From NCBI RefSeq assembly GCF_003337735.1, contig NZ_QPJY01000005.1, forward strand, positions 175,319 to 239,318: a stretch of 64,000 nt of DNA. Reading direction: 5' to 3'. The notes under the pieces are model-generated. The model did not search any database. It was not told the DNA's origin and saw only the letters and a list, made by a program, of their open reading frames with translations. Of this stretch, positions 1 through 9,342 are shown in pieces; positions within the stretch are counted from its first letter, which is position 1; each line of letters opens with the position of its first letter. This stretch comes from Thioalbus denitrificans (lineage in GTDB: Bacteria > Pseudomonadota > Gammaproteobacteria > DSM-26407). Both the position numbers and the translations under genes were made by a program.

Positions 1-532
1 TGCGATGGGCGTTATCCACCACGGTGCGTTCCAGGATGCGGATGTTCTTCTGCCGGCACAGCGCCTCGAAGTCGCGGAAGGTGCACAGGTGGATGTTCTG
101 GGTGTCGTACCAGGGGTTGGGCAGGGTGCGGGAAACCGGCATGTGCCCGCCCAGCGCCAGCTGCAGCCGGCACTGCCAGTGGCCGAAGTTGGGGAAGGTG
201 ACGATGCCCTCGCGCCCCACCCGCAGCATCTCCGTGAGCAGCCAGGCGGGGTAGTGGACCACCTGCAGGGCCTGGGTCATGACCACGACGTCGAAGGAGT
301 CGTCGTCGAAGTACTGCTGCAGGCCGTCATCCAGGTTGGAGTGGATGACGTTCAGCCCCGCGTCGATGCAGGCGATGACGTTGTCCGGGTCGAGCTCGAG
401 GCCGTAGCCGGTGACCTGGCGGGAGTCGCGCAGGTGGCGCAGCAGGGTGCCGTCGCCGCAGCCCAGGTCGAGGACGCGGCTGCCGGGGCGGATCCATTCG
501 CTGATGAGCTGCAGATCGGTACGCAGTTCCAT
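1..532 (-). CDS. metW: MetW methyltransferase-like protein (C-terminus cut by window edge)
   Basis: Only the first 177 residues are present; the gene runs off the left edge. The N-terminus carries a Rossmann SAM-binding motif (VLDLGCGDGTLL) at about residues 20-31, an acidic ELD motif after strand 2, and the MetW-typical MTQALQVVHYP and GIVTFPNFGHW stretches. The ATG at 532 lies one base after the metX stop, so the two are translationally coupled. metX-metW pairing is standard in proteobacteria, where MetW assists or activates the MetX homoserine acyltransferase in methionine synthesis. Its own methyl-transfer activity is unproven in the family. Confidence 0.93.
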   Translation of the reverse strand, partial: MELRTDLQLISEWIRPGSRVLDLGCGDGTLLRHLRDSRQVTGYGLELDPDNVIACIDAGLNVIHSNLDDGLQQYFDDDSFDVVVMTQALQVVHYPAWLLTEMLRVGREGIVTFPNFGHWQCRLQLALGGHMPVSRTLPNPWYDTQNIHLCTFRDFEALCRQKNIRILERTVVDNAHR

Positions 533-533
533 C

Positions 534-1682
534 TCAGGCCCCCACCTCGTCGGCCACCCGGCGCATGTAGGCGTGGAACACGTCCAGGTACTTCGGCAGC
601 GGCATCAGGAAGGCGTCGTGACCCTGGGTGGCCTCGATCTCGGCGTAGGAGACGTTGCGATCGGCGTCCAGCAGTCCCTTGACGATCTCCCGCGAGCGCT
701 CCGGCGCGAAGCGCCAGTCGCTGGTGAAGGAGACCACCAGGAAGCCGCAGCTGGCCCGGCGCAGGGCGGTGGGCAGGTCGTTGCCGTAATCCGCCGCCGG
801 GTCGAAGTAGTCCAGCGCCCGGGTCATCAGCAGGTAGGTGTTGGCGTCGAAGCGCTCCACGAAGCTCTCGCCCTGGTAGCGCAGGTAGCTCTCCACCTGG
901 AACTCCACGCCGTAGCCGAACTGGAGCTTCTGCTCCCGCAGCTCGCGGCCGAACTTGGCGCCCATGGACTCGTCGGAGAGGTAGGTGATGTGGCCCAGCA
1001 TGCGGGCCAGCATCAGCCCGCGCCGGGGTACCACGCCCTGTTCGTAGTAGCGCCCGTCATGGAATTCCGGGTCAGTGAGGATGGCCTGCCGGGCCACCTC
1101 GTTGAAGGCGATGTTCTGGGCCGAGAGCTTCGACGCGGCGGCGATGACCACGGCGTGGGCAATCCGGTCGGGGTGGTCGATGGCCCACTGCAGCGCCTGC
1201 ATGCCGCCGAGACTGCCGCCGATGACCGCCGCCCAGCGATCGATCCCGAGCGCCTCGGCGAGCCGCTGCTGGCTGTTGACCCAGTCCTTCACCGTGACGA
1301 TGGGAAAGTCCGGGCCGTAGAACTGTCCCGTGGCGGGGTTCGGCGTGTTGGGGCCGGTGGAGCCCTTGCAGCCGCCGAGATTGTTCACGCTGACCACGAA
1401 GAAGCGGTTGGTGTCGATGGGCTTGCCCGGACCGATGGCCGTATCCCACCAGCCCGGCTTGCGATCCTCGGGGCTGTGGTAGCCGGCGGCGTGGTGGTCG
1501 CCGGACAGCGCATGGCAGATGAGAATCCCGTTGCTGCGCGCGGCGTTCAGCTCGCCATAGGTCTCGTAGACGAGGTCGTAGCTCTCCAGCACCCGCCCGG
1601 AAACGAGCTCCAGCGGCTGGTCGAAGTGCTGCCGGGCCGGCGTGACCAGGCCGACGGAATCGGATGGGAAGGGTTCGGGCAT
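534..1682 (-). CDS. metX: Homoserine O-acyltransferase MetX
   Basis: Alpha/beta-hydrolase-fold enzyme of 382 residues that acylates homoserine on the way to methionine. The nucleophile elbow GGSLGGMQ is seen near residue 157. The other triad members sit in [10 protein letters not shown] (Asp) and EATQGHDAF (His). The ATG at 1682 was chosen because [13 protein letters not shown] matches the N-terminus of Pseudomonas MetX; a TTG five codons upstream also keeps the frame open but is less likely. Whether acetyl-CoA or succinyl-CoA is the donor cannot be decided by eye, since MetX proteins of MetW-containing gammaproteobacteria include succinyltransferases. It forms an operon with metW. Confidence 0.93.
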   Translation of the reverse strand: MPEPFPSDSVGLVTPARQHFDQPLELVSGRVLESYDLVYETYGELNAARSNGILICHALSGDHHAAGYHSPEDRKPGWWDTAIGPGKPIDTNRFFVVSVNNLGGCKGSTGPNTPNPATGQFYGPDFPIVTVKDWVNSQQRLAEALGIDRWAAVIGGSLGGMQALQWAIDHPDRIAHAVVIAAASKLSAQNIAFNEVARQAILTDPEFHDGRYYEQGVVPRRGLMLARMLGHITYLSDESMGAKFGRELREQKLQFGYGVEFQVESYLRYQGESFVERFDANTYLLMTRALDYFDPAADYGNDLPTALRRASCGFLVVSFTSDWRFAPERSREIVKGLLDADRNVSYAEIEATQGHDAFLMPLPKYLDVFHAYMRRVADEVGA

Positions 1683-1817
1683 CCTGCGTGGTATCAACTG
1701 GCCGGTGGCAATTGCAAAGGCGAAAGTCTAATGGACCCCAATCCGCCCAGCAAGGGAGGCATTGTCCGGGCTGACCGCGGCAGCTCGCCGGGAACGGGTT
1801 TCAGTGCACCGCCGCCC

Positions 1818-2135
1818 TTATCCTTTATCCATTGTCCGTGCCCCGGATCTCGACGCCGCATCCAGGGGCGGGGGCAGCAGCCCGGGATTGGTGACCACCA
1901 GGTGCTTCTGCCGCCCCTGCTCGCCGCTGGCCACCCGGACCCGGCTGCGGGGCACGCCGAGCAGCTTGGCCAGGAATTTCACCAGGTGGGCGTTGGCCCG
2001 GCCCTCCACCGGCGGGGCGGTGATGCGGACCTTGAGCCGATCGCCCTGGATACCGGTCACCTCGTCGCGGCTGGCGCGCGGCTGGATGTGGAGGAACAGG
2101 TGCAGCTCGTCGTCCTCCCAGCGGTACCAGCTCAT
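1818..2135 (-). CDS. yggU: YggU/DUF167 family protein
   Basis: Small soluble protein of 105 residues. It carries the DUF167 core: LHIQPRASRDEVTG near the start, then LKVRITAPPVEGRANAHL and LAKLLGVPRSRVRVASGEQGRQK. The family has no settled function. The ATG overlaps the yggT stop codon by four bases (ATGA), so the two are almost certainly co-translated in the proC-yggT-yggU order common in gammaproteobacteria. About 130 bp with no recognisable feature separates it from metX. Confidence 0.85.
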   Translation of the reverse strand: MSWYRWEDDELHLFLHIQPRASRDEVTGIQGDRLKVRITAPPVEGRANAHLVKFLAKLLGVPRSRVRVASGEQGRQKHLVVTNPGLLPPPLDAASRSGARTMDKG

Positions 2136-2716
2136 CCCAGCGCCAGCCCCCGGCCCAGGTCGGCGATGGGGGCCACCAGCAGCATGGAGGTGAGCTGCAG
2201 CAGGACGAGCACCAGTACCGGCGAGAAGTCGATGCCGCCCATGGGCGGCAGCATGCGCCGCGCGGGGCCGAGCAGCGGTGCGTTGAGACGGTAGAGCAGC
2301 ATCGTGACGGGGTGGCGGCCGCCGGGACTGACCCAGCTCAGCACCACCTCGATGAGGATGCTGAAGGTGAACACGCGCACCAGGGTCTGGAGCAGCTCCG
2401 CCACCGCCCATACCAGCAGCCCGACGAAGCCCCCGGCGCGCCCCAGTACGCCCAGGATCAGGACCAGCTCCACCATCTGCAGCACCAGCATCAGCACCAC
2501 GCTCGCCAGGTCCACGCCGCCGTAGCCGGGAATGAAGCGCCGCAGGGGGCGCAGCACCGGGTTGGTGGCCTTCACCAGGAACTGGGACATCGGGTTGTAG
2601 AAGTCGGCACGCACCCAGGCGAGCAGGAAGCGCAGCATGACAATGATGATGTACACGCCGAACAGGGTGCTGATGAGAAAGGTGGCGGCGTTGACGGTAT
2701 AGGGGCTGGTTCCCAT
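2132..2716 (-). CDS. yggT: YggT family integral membrane protein
   Basis: A 194-residue inner-membrane protein made of two tandem YGGT repeats. Each has a hydrophobic helix followed by a loop of the type NPVLRPLRRFIPGYGGVD and APLLGPARRMLPPMGGID, then another helix. Repeat units begin near residues 10 and 100. The family is linked to cation/osmotic tolerance in some bacteria but has no firm mechanism. It lies 25 bp downstream of proC and overlaps yggU, and probably belongs to a yggS-proC-yggT-yggU-metX-metW transcription unit. Confidence 0.9.
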   Translation of the reverse strand: MGTSPYTVNAATFLISTLFGVYIIIVMLRFLLAWVRADFYNPMSQFLVKATNPVLRPLRRFIPGYGGVDLASVVLMLVLQMVELVLILGVLGRAGGFVGLLVWAVAELLQTLVRVFTFSILIEVVLSWVSPGGRHPVTMLLYRLNAPLLGPARRMLPPMGGIDFSPVLVLVLLQLTSMLLVAPIADLGRGLALG

Positions 2717-2741
2717 GCTCTGACCTCTTCGGGGGCTGCGG

Positions 2742-3575
2742 TTAGTCGGGATCCCGGCCCAGGATCGCGGCCAGTTCCCGGGAACGGTCCCGGGCGGACG
2801 TGAGCGCGTCGCGGAACAGTTCGCGCAGTTTGCCTTCCTCGAGCACGTTGAGCGCCCGTTCGGTGGTGCCGCCGGGCGAGGTGACGCGCTGGCGCAGCAG
2901 GGAGGGCTCCTCGTCGCTCTCCAGGGCCATCTTGGCGGCGCCGAAGGCCGTCTGCAGCGTCAGCAGCCGGGCCGTGCGCTCCGGCAGCCCGATCGCCTGC
3001 GCCGCGCCCTGCATGGCCTCCATGACCAGGAAGAAGTAGGCCGGTCCGCTGCCGGACAGCGCCGTCACGGCATCCATCTGCTCCTCGTTCTCCAGCCACA
3101 GGGTCAGGCCGACGGCCCGCAGCACCGACTCGGCCTGGTCGCGCTGGGCGGCCGTGACGGCCGCGGTGGCGAACAGCGCGGTGGCGCCGCTCTTCACCAG
3201 CGCCGGGGTATTGGGCATGGTGCGTACCAGGGCCACCCCCGCCCCGAGCCAGCGCTGCAGGTCGGTGGTACGGATGCCGGCGGCGATGGAGACCACCAGG
3301 GTTCCGTGCTCCTGCACCACCGGCGCCAGTTCGGCGGCCACCTTCGGCAGTACCTGGGGCTTGACCGCCAGCACCACCACGCCGGCCCCGGCTGCCGCCT
3401 CGCGGTTGTCGTGGGTGGTGTGGACGCCGAAGCGGGCGCGCAGCGAGGCCAGCGTCTCCTCGCCGGGATCGCTGACCCGGATGCGTTCCGGGGCGTAACC
3501 GTCGGCGATGAGCCCGCCGACGAGGCTGCTGCACATGTTGCCGCCGCCGATGAAGCTGATGATTCCCTGTTCCAC
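2742..3575 (-). CDS. proC: Pyrroline-5-carboxylate reductase
   Basis: A 277-residue enzyme that reduces pyrroline-5-carboxylate to proline with NAD(P)H. The dinucleotide fold opens with FIGGGNMCSSLVGG at residues 8-21. VRTMPNTPALV and the C-terminal family signature region (ALSGSGPAYFFLVMEAM, then RVTSPGGTTERAL) are intact. The start is a GTG at 3575, preceded at good spacing by AGGAG. Length and motifs are those of a normal ProC. Confidence 0.95.
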   Translation of the reverse strand: MEQGIISFIGGGNMCSSLVGGLIADGYAPERIRVSDPGEETLASLRARFGVHTTHDNREAAAGAGVVVLAVKPQVLPKVAAELAPVVQEHGTLVVSIAAGIRTTDLQRWLGAGVALVRTMPNTPALVKSGATALFATAAVTAAQRDQAESVLRAVGLTLWLENEEQMDAVTALSGSGPAYFFLVMEAMQGAAQAIGLPERTARLLTLQTAFGAAKMALESDEEPSLLRQRVTSPGGTTERALNVLEEGKLRELFRDALTSARDRSRELAAILGRDPD

Positions 3576-3612
3576 GTCTGACTCCTGGAATAAATATCAA
3601 AAGACTTCGAAT

Positions 3613-3755
3613 GGACAGGATTTACAGGATTCACAGGATGTATTGCCTGTTCCGGACCGCTTCGGCAATGCCCGGCCGCGAACGGGGAGCGGCCGCAGTG
3701 GGGATGATTGTTCCAGGCGCCCTTCGTTAATCCTGTCAATCCTGTCAATCCTGTC
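3613..3755. repeat. Inverted pair of 9-nt phased repeats
   Basis: The left arm (3613-3639) is three copies of a 9-nt unit of the type ACAGGATTT. The right arm (3729-3755) is three copies of the complementary unit AATCCTGTC. About 90 bp of GC-rich sequence lies between, so transcripts in either direction could fold into a long imperfect hairpin. It occupies the yggS-proC gap. A shorter version of the same unit occurs near 12.17-12.30 kb. Confidence 0.8.
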
Positions 3756-3832
3756 TATTTCATTTGGTTCATTATCACTATGGCGCTGAATGGGGCCTCC
3801 AATGTCGCTGCCCGGTGGCCCGATTGCAAGGT

Positions 3833-4522
3833 TCAGTCCCGGGCGCCGAAGAGATCGGTGCCGATGCGCACGAGGGTGGCGCCCTCGGCGATGGCGGCCT
3901 CGAAGTCGTCGGACATGCCCATGGAGAGGGTGTCCAGCGCCAGGCCGTCGCGGTTCAGCGCCGCGAGGGCCTCCCGCAGCCGGCGGAAGGGCGCGCGCAC
4001 GACCTCCTCCCCGGCGTCCCGCACCGGCGCCGGGATGGCCATCAGGCCCCGCAGCCGCAGCCGCGGCAGCGCGGCCACGGCCCGGGCCAGGTCCGGCAGC
4101 GCCTCGGGCTCGACGCCCGACTTGCTGGCCTCGCCGCTGATGTTGACCTGCAGGCAGACGTTGAGGGGCGGCAGCGTCTCCGGGCGCTGCTCGCTCAGCC
4201 GCCGGGCCACCTTCAGCCGGTCCACGCTGTGGACCCAGTGGAAGTGCTCGGCGATGCCGCGGGTCTTGTTGGACTGGATGGGCCCGATGAAGTGCCACTC
4301 CAGGTCCAGATCGGCAAGGGCTCCGATCTTCTCCAGCGCCTCGCGCAGGTAGCTCTCGCCGAACCGGCGCTGGCCCGCCGCCGCGGCGGCCCGGATGACA
4401 TCCGCCGGGCGGGTCTTGCTGACCGCCAGCAGAGTGACGGATCCCGGCTCCCGGTTGTGACATACCTCGGCGGTACGTATGCGGACCTCGATTTGTGCCA
4501 AACGCTCCGCAGTTTTTTCCAT
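3833..4522 (-). CDS. yggS: YggS-type PLP homeostasis protein
   Basis: A 229-residue PLP-binding protein of the YggS/PLPBP family, which carries and buffers pyridoxal phosphate and affects amino-acid pools; no enzyme activity is established. The PLP lysine is K36 in LLAVSKTRPADVI. Other signatures are FGESYLREA, WHFIGPIQSNK, SVDRLK, LQVNISGEASKSG and LSMGMSDDFEAAI. It stands directly upstream of proC on the same strand and is divergent from pilT, the arrangement seen in Pseudomonas. Confidence 0.95.
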   Translation of the reverse strand: MEKTAERLAQIEVRIRTAEVCHNREPGSVTLLAVSKTRPADVIRAAAAAGQRRFGESYLREALEKIGALADLDLEWHFIGPIQSNKTRGIAEHFHWVHSVDRLKVARRLSEQRPETLPPLNVCLQVNISGEASKSGVEPEALPDLARAVAALPRLRLRGLMAIPAPVRDAGEEVVRAPFRRLREALAALNRDGLALDTLSMGMSDDFEAAIAEGATLVRIGTDLFGARD

Positions 4523-4708
4523 GTGACGCCCGGTCTGTGTAAGCTAAACTGAAGAAACAAAAAGTTTAAGGAACCACGGCTTCAGTCCCCTGGCGGCCCG
4601 GAGTCCGCATTGGCGTTGCGGTGTGCGGCCCTGCCGGCGCAGCCCGGGCGCCGGAGGGTTGCCCGGTGGTTCCCGGCTTGATACGGCATCTCATTTTAGG
4701 GGATCTCG

Positions 4709-5746
4709 ATGGACATTACCGAGCTGCTTGCTTTCAGCGTCAAGAACGGCGCCTCAGACCTGCACCTCTCCGCCGGGTTGCCCCCAATCATCCGCGTGGA
4801 TGGCGACGTTCGGCGCATCAACGTGCCGCCCCTGGACCACAAGCAGGTCCACGGGCTCATCTACGACATCATGAACGACAAGCAGCGGAAGGATTTCGAG
4901 GAGTTCCTGGAGACGGACTTCTCCTTCGAGATTCCGGGCGTGGCCCGCTTCCGCGTCAACGCCTTCCACCAGAACCGCGGCGTGGCCGGGGTCTTCCGTA
5001 CCATTCCCTCCCGGGTCCAGACCCTGGAGGAACTGGGGTTCGGCAAGAACTTCCAGGACATCGCCGACGCGCCGCGGGGTCTCATCCTGGTCACCGGGCC
5101 CACCGGCTCGGGCAAGAGCACGACCCTGGCGGCCATGCTCGACTACCTCAACGAGATCCGCTACCAGCACATCCTCACCATCGAGGATCCCATCGAGTTC
5201 GTGCACGAGAGCAAGAAGTGTCTCGTCAACCAGCGCGAGGTTCACCGCGACACCCTCGGCTTCAACGAGGCGCTGCGGGCCGGTTTGCGCGAGGACCCGG
5301 ACATCATCCTGGTGGGCGAGATGCGCGATCTCGAAACCATCCGCCTGGCGCTCACCGCCGCGGAGACCGGCCACCTGGTGTTCGGCACCCTGCACACCAC
5401 CTCCGCGGCCAAGACCATCGACCGCGTGGTGGACGTCTTCCCCGCCGGCGAGAAGGACATGGTCCGTTCCATGCTCTCCGAGTCGCTGCGCTCGGTAATC
5501 TCGCAGACCCTGCTCAAGCGGGTGGGGGGCGGGCGCATCGCGGCCCACGAAATCATGGTGGCCACCCCGGCCATCCGCAACCTGATCCGGGAGGACAAGA
5601 TCGCCCAGATGTACTCGGCTATCCAGACTGGCCATGCCCTGGGGATGCATACCCTCGATCAGCACCTGCTGGAACTCGTCAACAAGGGCATTGTGAGCCG
5701 TCTTGACGCCCGCGCCAGGGCCCAGGACAAGGAGATTTTCCGTTGA
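4709..5746 (+). CDS. pilT: Type IV pilus retraction ATPase PilT
   Basis: A 345-residue hexameric ATPase that depolymerises type IV pili and powers twitching. The N-terminal PAS-like domain covers about residues 1-110. Walker A (VTGPTGSGKST) places the lysine at residue 136. The Asp box (TIEDPIEFVH), Walker B (ILVGEMRD) and His box (HLVFGTLHTTSA) follow, and the C-terminal AIRNLIRE motif needed for retraction is present. The stop is followed closely by pilU. Confidence 0.97.
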   Translation: MDITELLAFSVKNGASDLHLSAGLPPIIRVDGDVRRINVPPLDHKQVHGLIYDIMNDKQRKDFEEFLETDFSFEIPGVARFRVNAFHQNRGVAGVFRTIPSRVQTLEELGFGKNFQDIADAPRGLILVTGPTGSGKSTTLAAMLDYLNEIRYQHILTIEDPIEFVHESKKCLVNQREVHRDTLGFNEALRAGLREDPDIILVGEMRDLETIRLALTAAETGHLVFGTLHTTSAAKTIDRVVDVFPAGEKDMVRSMLSESLRSVISQTLLKRVGGGRIAAHEIMVATPAIRNLIREDKIAQMYSAIQTGHALGMHTLDQHLLELVNKGIVSRLDARARAQDKEIFR

Positions 5747-5766
5747 TGCCCGGGGAGAGATCACCG

Positions 5767-6885
5767 ATGGATTTCGAATCCCTGCTGAAACTCATGGTCC
5801 ACAAGCAGGCCTCGGACCTGTTCATCACCGTGGGCATGCCACCGACCGTGAAAGTCCACGGCAAGCTCATTCCCGTCGGGCAGAAGCCTCTTTCGCCGCA
5901 GCAGGTGCGCGAAGCCGTCACCGGCATCATGACCGAGGAGCAGCGCAAGGAGTTCGCCCGCACCCGCGAGTGCAACTTCGCCATCAGCGCCGCGGGCGTG
6001 GGCCGGTTCCGCGTCAGCTCCTTCCAGCAGCGCGGGGTGGCGGGCATGGTGCTGCGCCGCATCGAGACGCGCATCCCCTCCGTCGAGGAGCTGCACCTGC
6101 CGCCCATCATCAAGAACCTGGCCATGACCAAGCGCGGGCTGGTGATCTTCGTGGGTGGCACCGGCACCGGCAAGTCCACCTCCCTGGCGGCGGTGATCGG
6201 CTATCGCAACCAGAACACCGGCGGCCACATCATCACCATCGAGGACCCCATCGAGTTCATCCACCAGCACGCGCTCTCCATCATCACCCAGCGCGAGGTG
6301 GGCATCGACACCGACTCCTACGAGGTGGCGCTGAAGAATACCCTGCGCCAGGCCCCGGACGTGATCCTCATCGGCGAGGTCCGCGCCCGCGAGACCATGG
6401 ACTACGCGGTGGCGTTCGCCGAGACCGGCCACCTCTGCCTCGCCACGCTGCACGCCAACAACGCCAACCAGGCCATGGACCGGATCATCAACTTCTTCCC
6501 GGAGGATCGCCGGGACCAGCTGTTCATGGACCTGTCGCTCAACCTCAAGGCGATCGTCGCCCAGCAGCTCATCCCCACCCCCGACGGCAAGAGCCGGCGG
6601 GTGGCGGTGGAGGTCATGATCAACACCCCCCTGATCCAGGATCACCTGCGCAAGGGCGAGGTTCACCTGCTCAAGGAGATCATGAAGAACTCCACCGAGC
6701 ACGGCATGTGCACCTTCGACCAGGCCCTGTTCCAGCTCTTCAAGTCGGGCGAAATCACCTACGAGGACGCCCTGCACCACGCCGACGCCCCCAACGACCT
6801 GCGCCTGATGATCAAGCTGGACAGCGAGAAGGGCGTGGACCGCTACGCCGCCGGCATGGACGGCATCGGCCTGGTAGAAGAGTAG
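5767..6885 (+). CDS. pilU: PilT-like accessory retraction ATPase PilU
   Basis: A 372-residue paralogue of PilT that helps retraction under load. Walker A is FVGGTGTGKST with lysine 136; the Asp box is TIEDPIEFIHQH and Walker B is ILIGEVRARE. The ATG at 5767 was chosen over a TTG or ATG at 5743-5746 because a GGGGAGAG site sits about eight bases upstream. It begins 20 bp after pilT, giving a pilTU operon as in Pseudomonas. Confidence 0.95.
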   Translation: MDFESLLKLMVHKQASDLFITVGMPPTVKVHGKLIPVGQKPLSPQQVREAVTGIMTEEQRKEFARTRECNFAISAAGVGRFRVSSFQQRGVAGMVLRRIETRIPSVEELHLPPIIKNLAMTKRGLVIFVGGTGTGKSTSLAAVIGYRNQNTGGHIITIEDPIEFIHQHALSIITQREVGIDTDSYEVALKNTLRQAPDVILIGEVRARETMDYAVAFAETGHLCLATLHANNANQAMDRIINFFPEDRRDQLFMDLSLNLKAIVAQQLIPTPDGKSRRVAVEVMINTPLIQDHLRKGEVHLLKEIMKNSTEHGMCTFDQALFQLFKSGEITYEDALHHADAPNDLRLMIKLDSEKGVDRYAAGMDGIGLVEE

Positions 6886-6956
6886 ATAGTTTCGAGTAGC
6901 GGGTCTCGAGTGACGAGGTATACCTAGAGACTCGCTACTAGTTACTTGCCACTATC
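6884..6956. terminator. Imperfect inverted repeat between convergent genes
   Basis: AGTAGCGGGTCTCGAG at 6895-6910 pairs with CTAGAGACTCGCTACT at 6924-6939 (14 of 16), and GATAGT/ACTATC extends the pairing outward. It fills the gap between the convergent pilU and pyrK-like genes. It has no clear U-run, so it may be a bidirectional stabilising or terminating hairpin, or a short dispersed palindrome. Confidence 0.5.
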
Positions 6957-6961
6957 GCTGG

Positions 6962-7840
6962 TCAAGCGAACACCTGCCGCGCGTCGAACACCGGGCCGTC
7001 CACGCACACCCGCTTCATGGCGGGGCCGGCGTCGGTCCGGATCTCCACCGCGCAGCCGGCGCAGCCCCCCACGGCGCAGGCCATGAACTCCTCCAGCGAC
7101 ACCTGGCAGGGGAGGCCGTACTCCCGCGCCAGCCGCGCCACGGCCTCCAGCATGGGATGGGGGCCGCAGGAGAACACCGCCACCTCTTCCCGCTGGGCGG
7201 GCTCCAGGGCCTCGAGCCAGGCCCGGGCCAGGTCGGTGACGTAGCCCTCGAAGCAGCCGGGGTAGCCCTGCAGGCTGGCGAGCCGGCTCGGGACGCCCCA
7301 GTCCTCCAGCAGCGGCATGGCGGCGATGACACCCTCCGGCATGCCCGGAACCAGCATCCGCGAGGGGCGGGCCTGGAACGGGAAGGGGACCTCGGAGCCC
7401 ATGATGACGAAGGGGTCCCAGGGGCTGCCGCGGCGTTTCAGATCCTCGGCCAGGAACAGCATGGGGGGGATGCCCACGCCGCCCCCGATGAGCAGCGTTC
7501 GCGGGCGTCCCGGGGGGGGTGTGAAGGGCGTTCCGATGGGCCCCATGACGCTGAGGAACTCGCCGGTCCCGCGCCGGGCGAGCAGGCGGGTGCCCTCGCC
7601 GACGGCCTTGTAGAGGAAGTCCACCCAGCCGGCCTGCGCATCCACCCGCATGATGGACAGCGGCCGGCGCATGGGCAGCAGCGGGTCGCACTGGATGTGG
7701 GCGAAGCTGCCCGGCCGCGCGTGCGCCGCGATGCGCGGGGCCCGGATGCGCAGGATATGCTGGGCGCCTGGGTGGGCCTCGTGGGCGAGAATCTCGCTCT
7801 CCTCCACGAAGATGGTGTCGCGATGGGTTGTGTCGTTCAT
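6962..7840 (-). CDS. Dihydroorotate dehydrogenase electron-transfer subunit (PyrK-like)
   Basis: A 292-residue ferredoxin-reductase-type flavoprotein. The FAD-binding barrel includes RRPLSIMRVD near residue 60. An NAD-binding half carries LLIGGGVGIPPMLFLA and VAVFSCGPHPML. A C-terminal [2Fe-2S] site of PyrK type is formed by cysteines in MACAVGGCAGCAVE plus one in RVCVDGPVF. PyrK passes electrons between NAD and a class 1B PyrD; no pyrD is seen here, so the partner must lie elsewhere or differ. The gene sits next to pyrC'/pyrB, which supports a pyrimidine role. Confidence 0.8.
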   Translation of the reverse strand: MNDTTHRDTIFVEESEILAHEAHPGAQHILRIRAPRIAAHARPGSFAHIQCDPLLPMRRPLSIMRVDAQAGWVDFLYKAVGEGTRLLARRGTGEFLSVMGPIGTPFTPPPGRPRTLLIGGGVGIPPMLFLAEDLKRRGSPWDPFVIMGSEVPFPFQARPSRMLVPGMPEGVIAAMPLLEDWGVPSRLASLQGYPGCFEGYVTDLARAWLEALEPAQREEVAVFSCGPHPMLEAVARLAREYGLPCQVSLEEFMACAVGGCAGCAVEIRTDAGPAMKRVCVDGPVFDARQVFA

Positions 7841-8061
7841 GGACGGGATATCCCGGTAGTCAGCTCGGCCGGGCGCTGATCTTAACCCGGATATTTCACC
7901 AATGGCACGCGCCCGCGCCGGTCTCCTGCCCGCACGAGGTGTTTTCTGCGGTCAGCTCCAGGCGCCGCAGCGCGGCTCCCTCAACCACCATCCGCATCAA
8001 CAACGGCTGGGCCACCTTCACCTGTTTGGCGGAGTATCCGGGTTGACGGCCTCGGCGGTGG

Positions 8062-9342
8062 TCACCTGAGCTCGTAGACCAGTCGGCCCTGGACCAGGGT
8101 GTGGGTGACCCGGCCGCGGAACTCCCAGCCCCTGAAGGGCGTGTTCCGGCCGCGGCTCAGCAGGGTGTCGGGTTCGAGGCGCCAGGCGTGCTCCGTGTCG
8201 ATCACGCAGAGATCGGCGCGGGTGCCGGGGGTCAGGGTCCCGGTTTCGATGCCCAGGATTTCCGCCGGCCCGCGGGTCACGCGCGCCAGGGCGGTGCCGA
8301 GGTCGAACGCCCCCTCGTCCACCAGCCGCAAGGTCAGGGGCAGCAGGGTCTCCAGGGCGGAGATGCCGGGCAGCGTGCCGTTGAAGGGGGCCAGCTTGGT
8401 CTCCGGCTCGTGGGGCTGGTGATCGGAACAGACGGCGGTGATGACCCCCTCGGCCACCCCGGCGCGGAGGGCATCGCGGTCGCGGATGGTGCGCAGGGGC
8501 GGGATGACGTGGAACATGGGGTCGAAGCCCGCCACGTCCATCTCGGTGAGGTGCAGCTGGTGGGCCGCCACGTCGGCGGTCACCCGCAGTCCGCGGGCCC
8601 GGGCATCGGCCACCATCTCCACGCTGCGGGCGGTGGACAGCCGGCAGAAGTGGGCGCGCACCCCGGTCTGCTCGATGAGCAGCAGGCAGCGGGCCAGCTC
8701 CACCGTCTCGCTGGTCTCGGGGATGCCCGGCAGGCCGAGACGGGTGCTGACGCTGCCCTCGTGCATGAACCCGGACTGGCCCAGCCAGGGATCCCGGGGC
8801 TGCAGGTAGACGGTCAGCCCGTAGGTGGCGGCGTATTCCAGCGCCCGGCGCAGGACCTCGCTGTTGCGGATCGGCCGGCCGGCATTGCTCACCCCGACGC
8901 ACCCTTCCGCCTTGAGCGCGGCCATCTCCGCGAGCTGCTCACCCTCCAGTCCCTGGGTCAGTGCGCCCAGGGTCAGCACCCAGGCGCGTCCCGACTGCTT
9001 GGCACGGTGGCGCACCAGCTCCGCCACCGCGGGGGTGTCGATGACCGGGCTGGTATCGGGCGGGCAGCAGACGGTGGTGACGCCGCCGGAGACCGCGGCC
9101 CGGGTCTCGCTGGCGATGGTGGCCTTCTGTTCGTGTCCCGGTTCGCGCAGCCGTGCGCTGAGATCCACCAGCCCCGGGCAGACCATGCGTCCCGCGGCCT
9201 CGATCTCGATCTCGGGCGTGAAGCCCTCCGGGGCCTCGCCCAGGGCCACGATGCGGCCGCTGGCGATGAACAGGTCGCGGACCCCGTCGACGCGGCTGGA
9301 GGGATCCACCACGTGCCCGTTGCGGATGGCGATGCGGTTCAT
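8062..9342 (-). CDS. pyrX: Dihydroorotase-like protein PyrC' (pseudo-enzyme, PyrX type)
   Basis: A 426-residue protein of the dihydroorotase fold. The metal-binding HxH of true enzymes is missing: the expected D-x-H-x-HLREPG reads [11 protein letters not shown] later [15 protein letters not shown] remains. This matches the non-catalytic PyrC' of Pseudomonas, which is needed to assemble aspartate transcarbamoylase rather than to make dihydroorotate. The ATG at 9342 overlaps the pyrB stop by four bases, consistent with a 1:1 complex. A functional pyrC is expected elsewhere in the genome. Confidence 0.88.
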   Translation of the reverse strand: MNRIAIRNGHVVDPSSRVDGVRDLFIASGRIVALGEAPEGFTPEIEIEAAGRMVCPGLVDLSARLREPGHEQKATIASETRAAVSGGVTTVCCPPDTSPVIDTPAVAELVRHRAKQSGRAWVLTLGALTQGLEGEQLAEMAALKAEGCVGVSNAGRPIRNSEVLRRALEYAATYGLTVYLQPRDPWLGQSGFMHEGSVSTRLGLPGIPETSETVELARCLLLIEQTGVRAHFCRLSTARSVEMVADARARGLRVTADVAAHQLHLTEMDVAGFDPMFHVIPPLRTIRDRDALRAGVAEGVITAVCSDHQPHEPETKLAPFNGTLPGISALETLLPLTLRLVDEGAFDLGTALARVTRGPAEILGIETGTLTPGTRADLCVIDTEHAWRLEPDTLLSRGRNTPFRGWEFRGRVTHTLVQGRLVYELR

